This document shows, in pieces, positions 13,601 to 23,943 of a stretch of 64,000 nucleotides of DNA. Positions within the stretch are counted from its first letter, which is position 1. The number at the start of each line of letters is the position of its first letter. A program made the position numbers and the translations under genes. This DNA comes from Nautilus pompilius. Taxonomy: Eukaryota > Mollusca > Cephalopoda > Nautilida > Nautilidae. The notes below the pieces were generated by a model. The model searched no databases. It was not told the DNA's origin and was given only the letters and a program-made list of their open reading frames with translations. The stretch covers positions 124,001-188,000 of the forward strand of contig JACATO010000980.1 of assembly GCA_018389105.1 (NCBI GenBank), in the 5' to 3' direction.

Positions 13601-16600
13601 TCTTGCCCAAAGAAGAGAAAAAGTGTTAGCTTAGATGTCGAGATAAATGTATTAAAGTGCTTTGACAAAGAGGAATGGGCTGTGGATATCGGCAAAGCAC
13701 CAGGCTGAGATCAATTCGAGGAAAAGCTGAAAAGATTAAAAGTGCTGAAAGTGTTACACGACAAGATGCTCTTTACATTGCTTGGCACTGTAGTGATATC
13801 ATGGAAAGGATGGAGAGACTGTTTGCTGGTGATAGGAATGATATAAGGCAACATGATTCAAGTCTAAGCTTGGGGATAGTTCAGATGAAAACTCTTGAGT
13901 CTATGTGAGGATGCAAAGCGAGAGCAAGATGAGGGCTCAGAGATGGAACCTTTTTCAGCTTTCCAGGGATGGTTTGAAAAATTCAAGCACCACCATAACC
14001 TGAAAGTGTCTGGTGAAAGAGTGCATGCCAACAAGGAAGCTGCTGAACATTATCCACCTATTTTGAAAGGAATATTTGAAAAAGGTGGCTACACACCTGA
14101 ACAGGTGTTTGATGTGGACGAGACTGGGCTCTACTGGAAATGTATGCCAACAGGAATACTTTTCTAAAGATGAAAAATGTGCACCTTACTTAAAAGTTTT
14201 GAAAGAATGCCAAACCCTTCTGCTCAGTGGTAACACAGTAGGGGACTGTAAGCTCAAACTATTGCTTGTGTATCACTCCAAGAATCTCAGAAGTTTGAAA
14301 GGTCATTCCAGACCACACCTCTGTCATTTGGGTATGGTTTACCTACAGTTCTGCTCTGCAGTAAAAGAATATTGCACCAAAAAGATGATACCCCATAAGG
14401 CATTGCTTGTGCTAGATAATGCCTCAGATCATCCAGTAAATTTTGGTTATTTATTGGAACATGTTCAAATTGTTTTTTTGTCATCAAACATCATTCTCTT
14501 GCTGCAGCTGATGGACCAGAGAGTCATGACAATCTTGGAAGCATATCATTCACATTGTACATTCAGGCAACTAACTCATTCAAGAATTAGACAGTGAAGA
14601 CAAGTCTTCTGTGAGAGATTTTTGACATGAGGGATTCGTGGCAGGAAGAGTCAACAGTCAAAATGAATAGTACTTGGCACAATGTCTGGCCTGAATTTGT
14701 CAATGAATTCTCAGGACGAAGAAAGTGCAGGAGAGGTTTGATGCAACATTGTGGGGATGGCCCATCAAGTTGGGTTTGAAGATGTTGAGGATTCCAACAT
14801 AGTGGTGATGCTTGAGCCCTCTGCAAAGCCATTGTCTGGGGATTTAATGTTGGTGTCATTTGAGGAAGAGGCGAAGAATGAATGTAGTAGATGATACTCC
14901 ACCCCACAAATGTTAACCGTAAGATTATTGTCTAAAGCTTAGTGACAAGACCATAGTTAACTTCACCGGATCAGAAAAGAGAATGCAGCTCTTTAGTGAA
15001 CAAGCTTTTAGTCAGTAACCCTGAATGCCACAGAGAATTCCGCCTCTTTGTCTGGATGACCCCACCACCCTCACCCAACATATGTCTCAGTAAGCAAGCT
15101 TTCTAACCATCTTATGTAGGTATTTTATTATTTACCTAGTTGAATAAAGTTTTATGTAATTTAAGAAGAGTACAGTGCTGTTTGCGTGAGAACCTTCTGA
15201 CCAAGAATAACTCCAACTTATAACACGAGGTTCATGGTGATACTGGTTTAACTTCTCACAGCAGGAACACAACCCTGACAGAAAAAGCAAGGGGAGCCTG
15301 CATCTTAATTAATAACATACAGAGTCATGAAAACACCTGTAAATTGTCAGTTCTACCCCATCCTTTCTGATGTAGCCTGTAATTAATTTCCAATTATATG
15401 AAACAGGTGTTAATACAAGGTCTTCAAAATTCTAAGAAATGATAAATTACAGCTGTGAGCATATAATACACCTGAAACTACAACAACATTGAATTTTGTT
15501 GTTTTTTTACTCTTCCACCAGTTAGAAATGATTTTTAAAATGTTTTATTAAAATATATAAAATAATGAAGTAGTTTTTTGTAAGCCAAAAACTATGAGAA
15601 AAATTTGAACTTCCTGTAAACTACTTCACTTACTGCTAGCACCTGGAGAGCTGGGAAGAGCGGTGGGAGCCTTCTGTTCTGGAGTGCCACCTGTTTGCGT
15701 GAGCCGCTTACGATCTGAAAAGGAAAGGGTTGGAAGCTGTGAATGGTGCTGCAGATCAATCATTGATCGCCTGATGAGTGCGCAGTTACCTCAGCACTAA
15801 CCATGCTTAGAACTGCAGCTCTGTTATATAAGCAAAAATGATTAATGTGCAGTTAACTGTTAATAAGCTGAAATCAAAATGGCTCAAGATAAATAAAGCT
15901 AATAATAAGTGTTCGGTATTTTTCTTTTCATGAAATTAAATTACAAAGCCATTACCTCAAAAAGTACGAAAATATTCCCTGCAAGCACAGGAGGCACTCA
16001 TAAAATAAGGGAGATAACTCCGTTTTTTTGTTTTTTGTTTTATAGTTTTTAAAAAGTTAATATTTACAAGGTGGTCAATCTCCAGGACTAAACTCTGCCC
16101 TGCTAGAAAGATTTATTAAGTAACAGCTCATTCCAAAACATCAATTGCTTTTGGCGTGAAAATCAGCCCTTGAGATGTGCAAACTAAAATGTTGAGGATC
16201 TAACTACAAGAAAAACTGACACCAAAATTATGAGCCCCGTATAAAAACTCATCTGCATTTTCAATATTTGTATTGTTAATGAAAATGCATTATTCCAGCA
16301 AAACACAGATGCACTCCTCCCATATCAACCTGAATAACTGCAGACATTCCAGTAATTTTTCAAATTATTACCTTGTAAATAACCAGGTAACCCCCCCACT
16401 TTTACATGCAGTTCCACAGCTGGATTCTGTCCTCACCTACAAGTTCAGTGACGTTTAAATCAAACCAAGGCTTTAAGAAGTTCTCCCAATTCTTTTCCAA
16501 CAAAGTACCAAGCACTAAACATTGTGGTGCAGTCCAGATCATTATCTTGTTGCAGTACTAACCCCTCACCTAGCAGACAATGGCCTGGTAGATTTAGTAC

Positions 16601-19600
16601 ACGGTAATGTCAGGTATTGCGATCTCTCTCTTTTGTGAGAATTCTATCCATTTTATTTTCTCAAGCCACTGGCAAAATACCTAGGCCCACCACCTCGCTC
16701 AATTGTAACACAGGCATAGCTCTTATACTTTTCTTCTAATACGCTGTCATCACTTAGAAACAAATACTTCAAAATGCTCCACCATTGCTGATGTTGTTTA
16801 TTCCAGTCCAGTCACTTTTTCTTATTATCTCCTCTAAACAAGGGCTTTCTAGTTGCTATTTGTTAACTATCTTTGGTGGTAGAAGCTGAGATGCTGATTC
16901 TGAAGAGAAATTATAGTAAACAGACAAACAACCTTCTTCCCATTCCATAGATTTCCTTTCTTCTTTGGTCCATCAAGTTCGTGGCTGAGGCAGTTGACTC
17001 TGTTCTATCAATGATTGCTTACACATCAAATTCCTCCGCAATCTTCTGTTGGGAGTGAACAGCATTATGAAGGAGAATAATATATGACAATCTTGTTCCC
17101 AGCCAAACAAAGCGATAACTGTCATCAGTAATGAGGTCCACTCACATTTATACAAAAAAAGCAGAGTATGAGTTAACAATTATTCAAATTAGTGGAAACA
17201 AATTCAGCTACATTTAACACTCATAGAAATAACTTGCAGAGTCCACGATCATGGTGGTGACATTGTCACAATTAATGGTTTATGTTCTGATATTATCAAA
17301 TTGGAAAAATTCTTCTTCTTTGCTGGAATAATACATTTTCATTGTCAACGATGCGCTGAGAAAGTAAACGTGTTTTCATATAGCAAGGTCGTGTTAACAA
17401 AGCCAAAAGCATGCACAGAACTGCAGTAAAATGATGTAAAGGGGTTAACAATGTGAGCAATGCTCTGACTCACCTAACCTCTTTTGATGTTTCTCTTTGA
17501 GCTTCTGGCTGATTAACGATTCGAATTTTCTGGCTTCATCTTCACTGGCAAAATTCAGACCAGCCTGGGATTCCTAAAATGTAGCAATGCAATGAAGATT
17601 TATAGATCAACCCTGAACACCTCATCGTCATCACTTACAAGTTGCATCCAATATATTTTAGGACAAATAAATTACAAGTTACTTCATGTTATTAACACGT
17701 TTCGAATTTCTAAAACAAATTTGCCAAGAAATGAAAATTATTTTTTTCTTTCAAGAGACATTAATTCATTATTGCTTCATAAAAATTAAAGAATCTTTTC
17801 TCGAGATTCTCGCTAACACACTGACATCAGTAAGATCATCCTCCATCACTAACCAACCAAATCAGTACACGCATAGCGACAAGACGTTGTTTACACCAGC
17901 AGTGGTTGCTCTACTCGCTCACCATGGTGGCAGTCATTTTGCTCCATGATGTGGGCCACGTTTGGCTAGTTTATCCTTCTCCAGTTCCCTGCCCCCTACT
18001 AATAAGTTCTTTCCTACACTGGCCAGCATCCAACCCTCATGAAGAACGGCTGCCTGGACAGAGGACCAGAGAGAAAAAGATTTTTTTACATTGCTAGTCT
18101 CCCCATTCACACGCAATTCTGGAGACAAGCTGTCAAATCACGAGTTTATGGTTAAATGAAAAACAACTTTTAAGCAGAATCTTGCATTAGAAATTCTTGT
18201 AATTTTGTTCTGATAGACACAACTTTTCAGAGATTGTTTCGATCTAAAGCTCGTGACAAGAATAAAAGAGATTCATATTTTATTCACAGTTCACACTTTT
18301 CCTAAACAGAACAGAAACAGTGATTGAAAGCCTTAAAGATGGTTGCTAATCCAGCAAAGTCAAGAATGAAGATTGTTTCATATTCCAAAGCAAAGCAAAC
18401 TTTTTTTTATTTTTTTTCAAATGTTATAACCGGTCACACCAATTACATTTAGTAGCCATTTTCTCAGAATTGCCGCCAGTAACCAGGATTCCAAATTATA
18501 ACCTTACAAACCTGCTCTATCAGCTCTTGTTTTAGCCCCAACTAGAAAAGAAAGCTTCGCAATTTTTTTACAAAGCTAACAGAGTGACTTGCTATTAACT
18601 TGGTAGCCATGTAATTTCTAATAATCTTTTATATTCAAGAGTTTTCTTTAAAACAAAAGTATATACATTACATTAATTCAATGACAAATACAGATAAACC
18701 ATTGATAAGTGCATTTTGAACTGTATGTTTAGATATTAACTGCTTTGCCACTATGTTTTCTTCTCCTTGTGACTTTTATTTTTGCAGTAAACCAATCAAA
18801 ACCACTCTTTTATCAAGTTTTGGTTCAGGTCAAGTTATGCAATAAAAGATTGCTATTAATGAATCAAAGTGGCTGCTGCAGTGAACAGTTAACTATATGG
18901 TGGCTCCGGTTGTAAGGGGTAACAATCAATCACCAGTAAGTAGTTTAAACAAAGCAAAAAATATCCACCAGCTTAAATAAAGAAATGCTATGTAACAAGT
19001 GGCAAACAAGAGAGAAAAATAACACATTTCCTACCTCAGCTTCAAATGTGTGAAAAAATTTGCGTGGAGCTTTGTACTTAAACTGATTATATATTTCTTG
19101 TTCCCACAGCAAAATTTGTTTCTAAAATAAACAAAAGACAAACAGTGAAATAATTAAAGAGGCATTCTTTGTAATTTTCCTAATTACCTAGTGTATCCTT
19201 ATTTCCTGGAATTAGGTAATAATTAATGCAATAGTACAATGAATTTTCCAAAGAGGATATTAAATCTTTTTTCATATATCATATCTTAGGCCTGTATGTA
19301 TAAAATATGCATTTTGAAAATAGTTTACACAGATACATTTTTTAAAAACTGTACAGCAAATAGTGCATCTTTAATGGAAGTCAGTGCAGAGTAATTGATT
19401 AACTGTAATAATTTTCTAAGGTTCACAGAAATGAAAGCCCGGGGCCGCTATACTTTTTCGAGAACTAATCAAATCTTCTTTCACTAAAACCAAGGCTAAA
19501 CTGGAACGGTCTTAAAAATGGTACACAAACCTTGTGATCGTATACTCTAATAAAATAGGATCTCTTCGGGTTGTCTTTCACAAAGCATGCAACACCACAA

Positions 19601-22600
19601 CAATGTTTTGACCACTGGTGAACATTTGGCCTCAATGCTAGGTATAGCTGGATAACCCCTGTTGCAAGAGTCTGGAATTAGAATACATGTTCATTATTTA
19701 ATCAAAAAAAATGGGAGGTGCATAGTCAAAAGCTTTCAACATCGCCTTTGCATTATGCCACAATAAACTGAATGCAAGCTCTCAGGTTACAGTTGGCTTT
19801 TAATAAAAAATGCTTAACAATCTTGCATTAGAAATTCTTGTAATTTTGTTCTGATAGACACAACCTTTCAGAGATTGTTTCAATCTAAAGCTCGTGACAA
19901 GAATAAAAGTAGATTCATATTTTATTCACAGTTCACACTTTTCCTAAACAGAACAGAAGCAGTGATTGAAAGCCTTAAAGATGGCTGCTAATCCAGCAAA
20001 GTCAAGAATGAAGATTGTTTCATATTCCAAAGCAAAGCAAACTTTCTTTTATTTTTTTTTCAAATGTTAAAACCGGTCACACCAATTACATTTAGTAGCC
20101 ATTTTCTCAGAATTGCCGCCAGTAACCAGGATTCCAAATTATAGCCTTACAAATCTGCTCTATCAGCTCTTGTTTTAGCCCCCAACTAAAAAAGAAAGCT
20201 TCACAATTTTTTACAAAGCAGTTCTTTTCAAAGATATACATGTAATAAACAATTTGTAATTCACCTATTATCTAGTTCCAAAAACCATATGATTCATTCA
20301 AAGCTAACAGCTGTCAAGTACAAATTAAAAAAATAGTTTTTGAGAGCATTTTGATAGATCAAGAACAGCAATGTGTCTGAAAAACATCATCTCTGTTTCT
20401 GAAGGAGAAAGAGAAAACAATAAAGCAAACAGGTTTTCATGAAAAAGGATGAATATCTAAATATCATTTTGTAAATGAGATAAATTAGAGCAAGAACTAC
20501 TCGTGACATCCATTTTTCTGAAGCAAAAGCATTAGAGATGAATAGTGGGTGAAGATGCAGAACAACAGAGCCCATTAGGATAAGACCAGTGACAAGACGG
20601 TAATGAACAGAATGGACTGCTTAATTCTCAGAGTACCACAATTTTATATAGACTGAACACCCCTGAAGTCAGTCTGATCCTGTTATAATTAAATTTTTTT
20701 TATAAACTTTCTTTAAAAATAACCTTTCAGTTTTTCTAAGATGTAAGAAAAGTTGTAAAATTAAATATTTATTGCACAGAATTTTCCTGAACATCAATAA
20801 TGCAAGAATTACATCCAATCATCAGTTAACTAAAGCTATGCGAGAAATGCTAAGTGTTGATGACAAACATTTTTTTCTGAGTGTTTTTACCATCATTTCT
20901 GGAACAAATCTCAACTAAGATGTTTCAGTCTTGAGGCATGGCACAGACTTTCTTCTTACCAATACATGATTTTTCCTTAGATGACAATCCTTACTCAAAG
21001 ATAGCCTAATGATAAATCTGTTTATGCAGTTAACATCAATCATACTTTAAAAAAATGGCTAGTGTACGTACTGGCTGTCTGTGAGTCATTCTTTGATAAA
21101 ATCTTTGAAAAATCTGTCTAGAGCATCTACTCTAATTATTTTTGCATGTAATGTAGAATAATTAATTACTTTTCTTTCTCATTAGAGAAGTCAATTTCTG
21201 GTTCTGAATGCACACAGTTGCCTTTTTTTGGATAGTAAGAAACTGTAGATGCAAACTTTGAAGAAAACTTCTCATAGCCAAGTTTCATTAAGATATCTAA
21301 CCAATTTTTGTGAAAAGTTCCAACAATCATTATAAATTACCACATAATAACTTGCTTATAAATTGTCATGTTATATTTTGTCCACTTTCAAAAGATCATT
21401 AACCCACTCTTAATTCTTTCTTTGGTAAATTGCTGCTTTCTTTACCTAATAAATATGCATATTCCATGCATAATAGGCTTCACTGCTGCACAGGCTCCTT
21501 ATCTTTCTTCCATATCTGCCAGGCGTTGGTGGGATGTGCTGCCAGAAGAGGCAACAACTACAGAAAAAAGGTGCACACTGTTCATCTACTGTCACATTAG
21601 CAAAAGGAATGCAGCAGTCTTTCAATCTCGAAACACATCCAAAATTTCTCGGACCGCATCATCAAAGTGAAGCATAACACTTTTTGGAAACAGATACTAA
21701 AAATATTGGACGACCATCAGTTTAATCCATTTCTGTGTCATTAGAGAAGTCTCAACTTGTCTGCATTGAAAAACTCTCTCAACAAGGTGGTTTTCAAGAA
21801 TTTCCCTATAGTTTCATACATTACACCTGCTTTCTGCTTGATTTTTTTGTACAAGATCAGATAAGTTGTTTTCTTTCCCACTGCTTTATCCATCACAAGT
21901 TTTCATGAAGACCTTTCTCCTTGGTTACACCCTCCAGACTGTAATCACAGGTATCTCTGAAACAAGAACTATCGTCCAAACCCACACAATTCACCACGTC
22001 TCTCTCTCTCTCTGGAACAAATTCTAAAATTCATACTGTGACAAACTCCAATTTTTTCCACAAGCTCAGCTTGATTACAACATTTGACATCCATTTGTGA
22101 AAATTCCATATTTTTGATCATTAATTAAATCCATTTATTTCCTCCTCTTTTTTTTTGTGACATATTACATCTTTCTCAAATGAAATGGACAAAACTGTAG
22201 AAGATTTAAGGAATGTACCCATTTTTGAAATTCCTGCTCATGTCCAACATTATGTAACAGCATTAAGTTTATCAAGAAATCAGTTAAAAGAATCACATAG
22301 AAATCAAGGAAAATTATTCCTGAATAAATTACAAGATTACTTAATTTAACGTAGGAACTTAACACTTTAAACAGGAATTTAGGAAACAAAGCTAGTGATA
22401 ATTATAATCGGCCTCTGTGTATTTTCTGTTTACAAGAAGCCATTTAGATCGTTTGAAGATGATTATAAGAATTGACGTTAAGCCCTCTGATGCCATCCAT
22501 AAAGTTCAAGTCAGATGCACCCATTACTCTTTACTAAATAATTCAAAACTTTTTAATCAAACAAAAAAAACATTCAGTCTCCAGAATTTTAGAATAAACA

Positions 22601-23943
22601 AGCAAATAATAACCCCCATTCATGTTAACATATCTTCTTTTTTTCCTTCTGTACCAAAAAAATCAGGTTTTGTAGGCTTGGAAAAATTTAATAAGTCATT
22701 GCTAATACTAAAACACTGCTGTTTAATGGGCTTATGATATCATGGGACAAGATTCATCTCATACAAGAGAAACCTGAAAAGCATGTGTGTTGATACTAGT
22801 TATTCCCGTTTACATAGAATAATTTAGATGCAGCCTATGAGCCCAAAATGCTTATCAAATGTACAGTACAAAGCAAAGCAAATGAATTAACAGAATTTTG
22901 GGTTATATGAAATTATTTATACATTCTAAAGTACTAATATTAACACGCAGACTACAACTGTTCATGAGATGAGTAAGTGATCACCTCGTACAAAAAGGGT
23001 CAACAAGGAGAGAGGGGATCTTCCGGCAAAATGATAGTCTGAGTTCCCCCTGCTAACTATCAGGTGACTTTGCCATCCCAGGCATCAAACACCCCATTAG
23101 TGGTGGTGTATATTTAATCTAATATGAGGTCTATATAATTACCGAACATAGCAAGAAATGGAGATGTTCCTGGATTTAAGTCTCAGTATCAAACACCTCA
23201 AACTTGGCAAAGCGGTCCATCTGATCGCTCCACGTCTGCCAAAAGACAGAACCTGCCTGCAAGTGCTAACCAATATATGTATGTATGTATGTGTGTGTGG
23301 GCTTCATCGGGATCGTTCGGCCATACAAGGCTGGCCGATTATGAGAACCTCTAGGTCGACATCATGGGACACGGTGCAGCCCCCGACTCTGACAGACTTT
23401 CCCCTCTTTGTTTTCGTTTTCTGCTCCAGCTGAGCCATCGTCGCCATGAGCCCCGGGGGGGGGGTCACAACCAAGGCGATCATCACTAAAACTAGAGAGA
23501 GGGGGGGGCGGCTCTACTTACACACATCGTCAGGTTCCATGTCGTTCGAGGTGGTGGGGTGGGGTCGGGGGGGGGGGTATCTGGGGATAACCGCCGAGCG
23601 TTCGGCGGTTTTCAGGGGCTAGCGCCATATTTAAGCGAGAGAGTGGGGAGGGGAGGGGAGGGGAGGGGCCACACACCCCCCCCAACTCCTGCTGCCAGGC
23701 TGGTTCTCCGTCATTCGCAGACGACACACCCCGAATCCTTCCCGCTGAGCCTAATTCTTTCCCTAGCCGACAAGAATGGAACCCACAGACATCCCTAATG
23801 TCGGTCGGGGTCAGCCAGACACCCTTACTTACAACGGCCCCTTTTCCCAGACAGCTGAACAGCATTTCATTTTCGTGATTATCCAGCAGCGCAGATGAGA
23901 TGTTTGAAAACTTCGGTCTTCTCGTCTGCACAGCGGAATTCAT
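4602..23943 (-). CDS. WASL: N-WASP (neural Wiskott-Aldrich syndrome protein-like), complete gene, 11 coding exons
   Basis: Actin-nucleation promoting factor: relays Cdc42, PIP2 and SH3 signals to the Arp2/3 complex at membranes. The exons join with GT-AG borders and matching phases to 1530 nt (509 residues; vertebrate N-WASP is about 505). Domains: WH1/EVH1 about 11-146 (contains [12 protein letters not shown] and LLWEQE), lysine-rich basic region 190-204, CRIB 210-224 ([15 protein letters not shown]), autoinhibitory GBD 232-290, proline-rich 292-391, WH2 motifs 405-421 and 434-451, central helix about 468-487, acidic tail 488-509 with Trp507. Tyr263 in [10 protein letters not shown] matches the Src-family site Tyr256 of mammals. 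The start is the first ATG in the open frame, with G at -3; upstream frame lacks ATG. Two WH2 motifs make it N-WASP rather than WASP or WAVE. It is head to head with NUAK1. No breaks seen. Confidence 0.96.
4670..5462 (-). other. WASL: WASL intron 10
   Basis: AT-rich intron with no element recognised; GT-AG borders fit the flanking exons. The short frame at about 5001-5186 on the plus strand has no splice or domain support. Confidence 0.8.
5463..5571 (-). CDS. WASL: WASL exon 10 (central/cofilin-homology helix)
   Basis: 109 nt, residues 452-487 plus one base. [19 protein letters not shown] is the amphipathic C region that contacts Arp2/3 when active and the GBD when closed. Donor GTGAGC. Confidence 0.95.
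5572..5940 (-). other. WASL: WASL intron 9
   Basis: 369-bp phase-0 intron, AT-rich, nothing further recognised. Confidence 0.85.
5941..6422 (-). CDS. WASL: WASL exon 9 (proline-rich region and two WH2 motifs)
   Basis: 482 nt, residues 292-451. Residues 292-391 are runs of 4-6 prolines separated by Gly, Ser, Arg or Ala, suited to profilin and SH3 partners. Two G-actin binding WH2 motifs follow: [17 protein letters not shown] (405-421) and a second at 434-451 with LMSEI and LKP. The second has a non-classical core (MRNLKP). The long antisense frame over the same DNA is only the shadow of the proline codons. Confidence 0.96.
6423..6995 (-). other. WASL: WASL intron 8
   Basis: 573-bp intron between the GBD and proline-rich exons; no repeat or open frame supported. 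Confidence 0.85.
6996..7173 (-). CDS. WASL: WASL exon 8 (GTPase-binding/autoinhibitory domain)
   Basis: 178 nt, residues 232-290. [13 protein letters not shown] and [18 protein letters not shown] are the GBD segments that bind the C helix in the closed state. The regulatory tyrosine equivalent to mammalian Tyr256 is Tyr263. Donor GTGAGT. Confidence 0.96.
7174..12680 (-). other. WASL: WASL intron 7 (5.5 kb)
   Basis: Largest of the 3' introns. Apart from the Tc1/mariner remnant near 8.1-8.3 kb, I see only AT-rich sequence from 8.4 to 12.7 kb, with no conserved frame on either strand. Confidence 0.75.
8105..8345 (-). pseudogene. Tc1/mariner transposase C-terminal remnant
   Basis: Minus-strand translation gives [18 protein letters not shown] followed by a helical stretch and, after one in-frame TAA, a basic end (CATKGRW). 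This matches the Tc1/mariner block (SPDLNPIEHLW...) that carries the third catalytic acid, and the usual C-terminal helix. Farther upstream on the same strand, to about 8790, the sequence is open in places but no longer alignable by eye. No terminal inverted repeats were identified. It is a dead fragment inside a WASL intron. Confidence 0.6.
12681..12723 (-). CDS. WASL: WASL exon 7 (CRIB core)
   Basis: A 43-nt small exon, residues 218-231, [14 protein letters not shown]: the Cdc42-contacting half of the CRIB motif. Acceptor TTGCAG, donor GTAAGT, leaving phase 0. Confidence 0.96.
12724..12878 (-). other. WASL: WASL intron 6
   Basis: Short 155-bp intron splitting the CRIB motif; nothing else inside. 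Confidence 0.85.
12879..13008 (-). CDS. WASL: WASL exon 6 (basic region and start of CRIB)
   Basis: 130 nt, residues 175-216. A lysine-rich run ([15 protein letters not shown], 190-204) corresponds to the PIP2-binding basic region, and the exon ends within CRIB at IGAPTNF. Acceptor TTTTCAG, donor GTAGGT; Arg217 is split across the next intron. Confidence 0.95.
13009..15633 (-). other. WASL: WASL intron 5 (2.6 kb)
   Basis: Contains the Tigger-like transposase fossil, which lies antisense to WASL. The rest, 13009-13549 and 14791-15633, shows no gene. Confidence 0.8.
13550..14790 (+). pseudogene. Tigger/jerky-like (TcMar-Tigger, DDE_1) transposase fossil
   Basis: Broken plus-strand reading frame resembling TIGD/jerky transposases. 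Seen in order: a basic N-terminus ([13 protein letters not shown]), a CENP-B/Tc5-type DNA-binding stretch ([20 protein letters not shown]), the first catalytic Asp in [17 protein letters not shown], a [21 protein letters not shown] core, the second catalytic Asp in [12 protein letters not shown], and a damaged FLPPNTTSLLQPMDQ-like block ending [10 protein letters not shown]. Breaks: TGA near 13706, frame changes around 13.9 kb, TAA near 14165, and loss of the segment around 14330. Weak similarity continues to about 14780. The codon use and strand are unrelated to WASL. It cannot make a working transposase. Confidence 0.85.
15634..15714 (-). CDS. WASL: WASL exon 5 (linker)
   Basis: 81 nt, residues 148-173 plus parts of codons 147 and 174. 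Low-conservation Pro/Thr/Ser linker between WH1 and the basic region. Placed by its AG (TTTTCAG) and GTAAGT borders, by phase agreement on both sides, and by its position between unmistakable neighbours. Confidence 0.85.
15715..17473 (-). other. WASL: WASL intron 4 (1.8 kb)
   Basis: AT-rich intron; I see no repeat with clear ends and no coding exon. Confidence 0.8.
17474..17573 (-). CDS. WASL: WASL exon 4 (end of WH1)
   Basis: 100 nt, residues 114-146 plus one base of codon 147. [14 protein letters not shown] matches the final WH1 strand and C-terminal helix, followed by a basic stretch (KEKHQKR). Donor GTGAGT. Confidence 0.95.
18178..18576. repeat. Intronic direct duplication, copy 1
   Basis: About 399 bp, nearly identical to 19819-20219 in the same orientation, from AATCTTGCATTAGAAATTC to TTTACAAAGC. 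Differences are scattered substitutions and 1-3 base indels. The two copies bracket WASL exons 2 and 3. No terminal inverted repeats or target duplication were found, so a segmental duplication is likelier than a transposon, but a dispersed repeat family is not excluded. Confidence 0.9.
18512..18541 (-). other. WASL: Candidate 30-nt cassette exon of WASL
   Basis: On the minus strand a good acceptor (CTTTCTTTTCTAG) is followed by exactly 30 nt open in phase 0 ([10 protein letters not shown]) and then a GTTTGT donor, the same donor used by exon 2. It would insert 10 residues between WH1 residues 113 and 114 without breaking frame. The standard alignment with N-WASP does not need it, so it would be optional at most. 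The second repeat copy has lost both the frame (extra G) and the donor (GT to AT). Confidence 0.25.
19035..19121 (-). CDS. WASL: WASL exon 3 (WH1)
   Basis: 87 nt, residues 85-113, phase 0 at both ends. Encodes [11 protein letters not shown] and the FFHTF motif of the WH1 beta-sheet. Donor GTAGGA, acceptor TTTTAG. Confidence 0.95.
19122..19530 (-). other. WASL: WASL intron 2
   Basis: 409-bp intron between two WH1 exons; nothing else recognised. Confidence 0.85.
19531..19671 (-). CDS. WASL: WASL exon 2 (WH1 core)
   Basis: 141 nt, residues 38-84, phase 0 at both ends. It contains the most conserved WH1 stretch, with [14 protein letters not shown] and RSYFIRVYD. The donor is the less usual GTTTGT. 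It is the left neighbour of the second copy of a 400-bp duplication. Confidence 0.96.
19819..20219. repeat. Intronic direct duplication, copy 2
   Basis: About 401 bp, partner of 18178-18576, 1.64 kb away in the same orientation. After its end, a short stretch matching the next bases of copy 1 (caaagctaacag) reappears about 80 bp downstream near 20298, which suggests that the duplicated block was longer and later received an insertion. Confidence 0.9.
23275..23299 (+). repeat. TATG/TG microsatellite
   Basis: Short run of tatgtatgtatgtatg followed by tgtgtgtg in WASL intron 1, at the boundary where the sequence turns GC-rich. Confidence 0.8.
23448..23672 (+). repeat. G-run cluster with G-quadruplex-type motif
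   Basis: Runs of 8-11 G occur near 23454, 23503 and 23568. At about 23644-23669 five GGGG tracts are separated by single A residues, which fits the canonical four-tract quadruplex pattern on the plus strand. The cluster lies just inside WASL intron 1, downstream of its first exon. Confidence 0.75.
23833..23943 (-). CDS. WASL: WASL exon 1 (start codon, N-terminus of WH1)
   Basis: Encodes residues 1-37, ATG at 23943-23941, ending in CLGKGAV before a consensus GTAAGT donor; intron phase 0. The segment [17 protein letters not shown] aligns with the vertebrate N-WASP segment around LLTPQENE...LG. The frame stays open to 23988 but only with GTG codons, so the first ATG was chosen. Confidence 0.93.

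Larger units (their letters stand above)
17574..19034 (-). other. WASL: WASL intron 3
   Basis: Contains the first copy of a 400-bp direct duplication (18178-18576) and within it a possible 30-nt cassette exon. No other element recognised. Confidence 0.8.
19672..23832 (-). other. WASL: WASL intron 1 (4.2 kb)
   Basis: Holds duplication copy 2. From about 20.2 to 23.1 kb it is plain AT-rich DNA. From about 23.2 kb it turns GC- and CpG-rich toward the promoter, with a TATG/TG microsatellite and several long G runs. A weak protein-like patch near 21.5 kb ([11 protein letters not shown]) was not accepted as a gene. Confidence 0.8.

Noticed and set aside
21368-21670. 100-codon frame with [11 protein letters not shown]
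   Set aside because: The tryptophan patch faintly recalls C-terminal tails of some retroelement proteins, but no reverse transcriptase block lies nearby.
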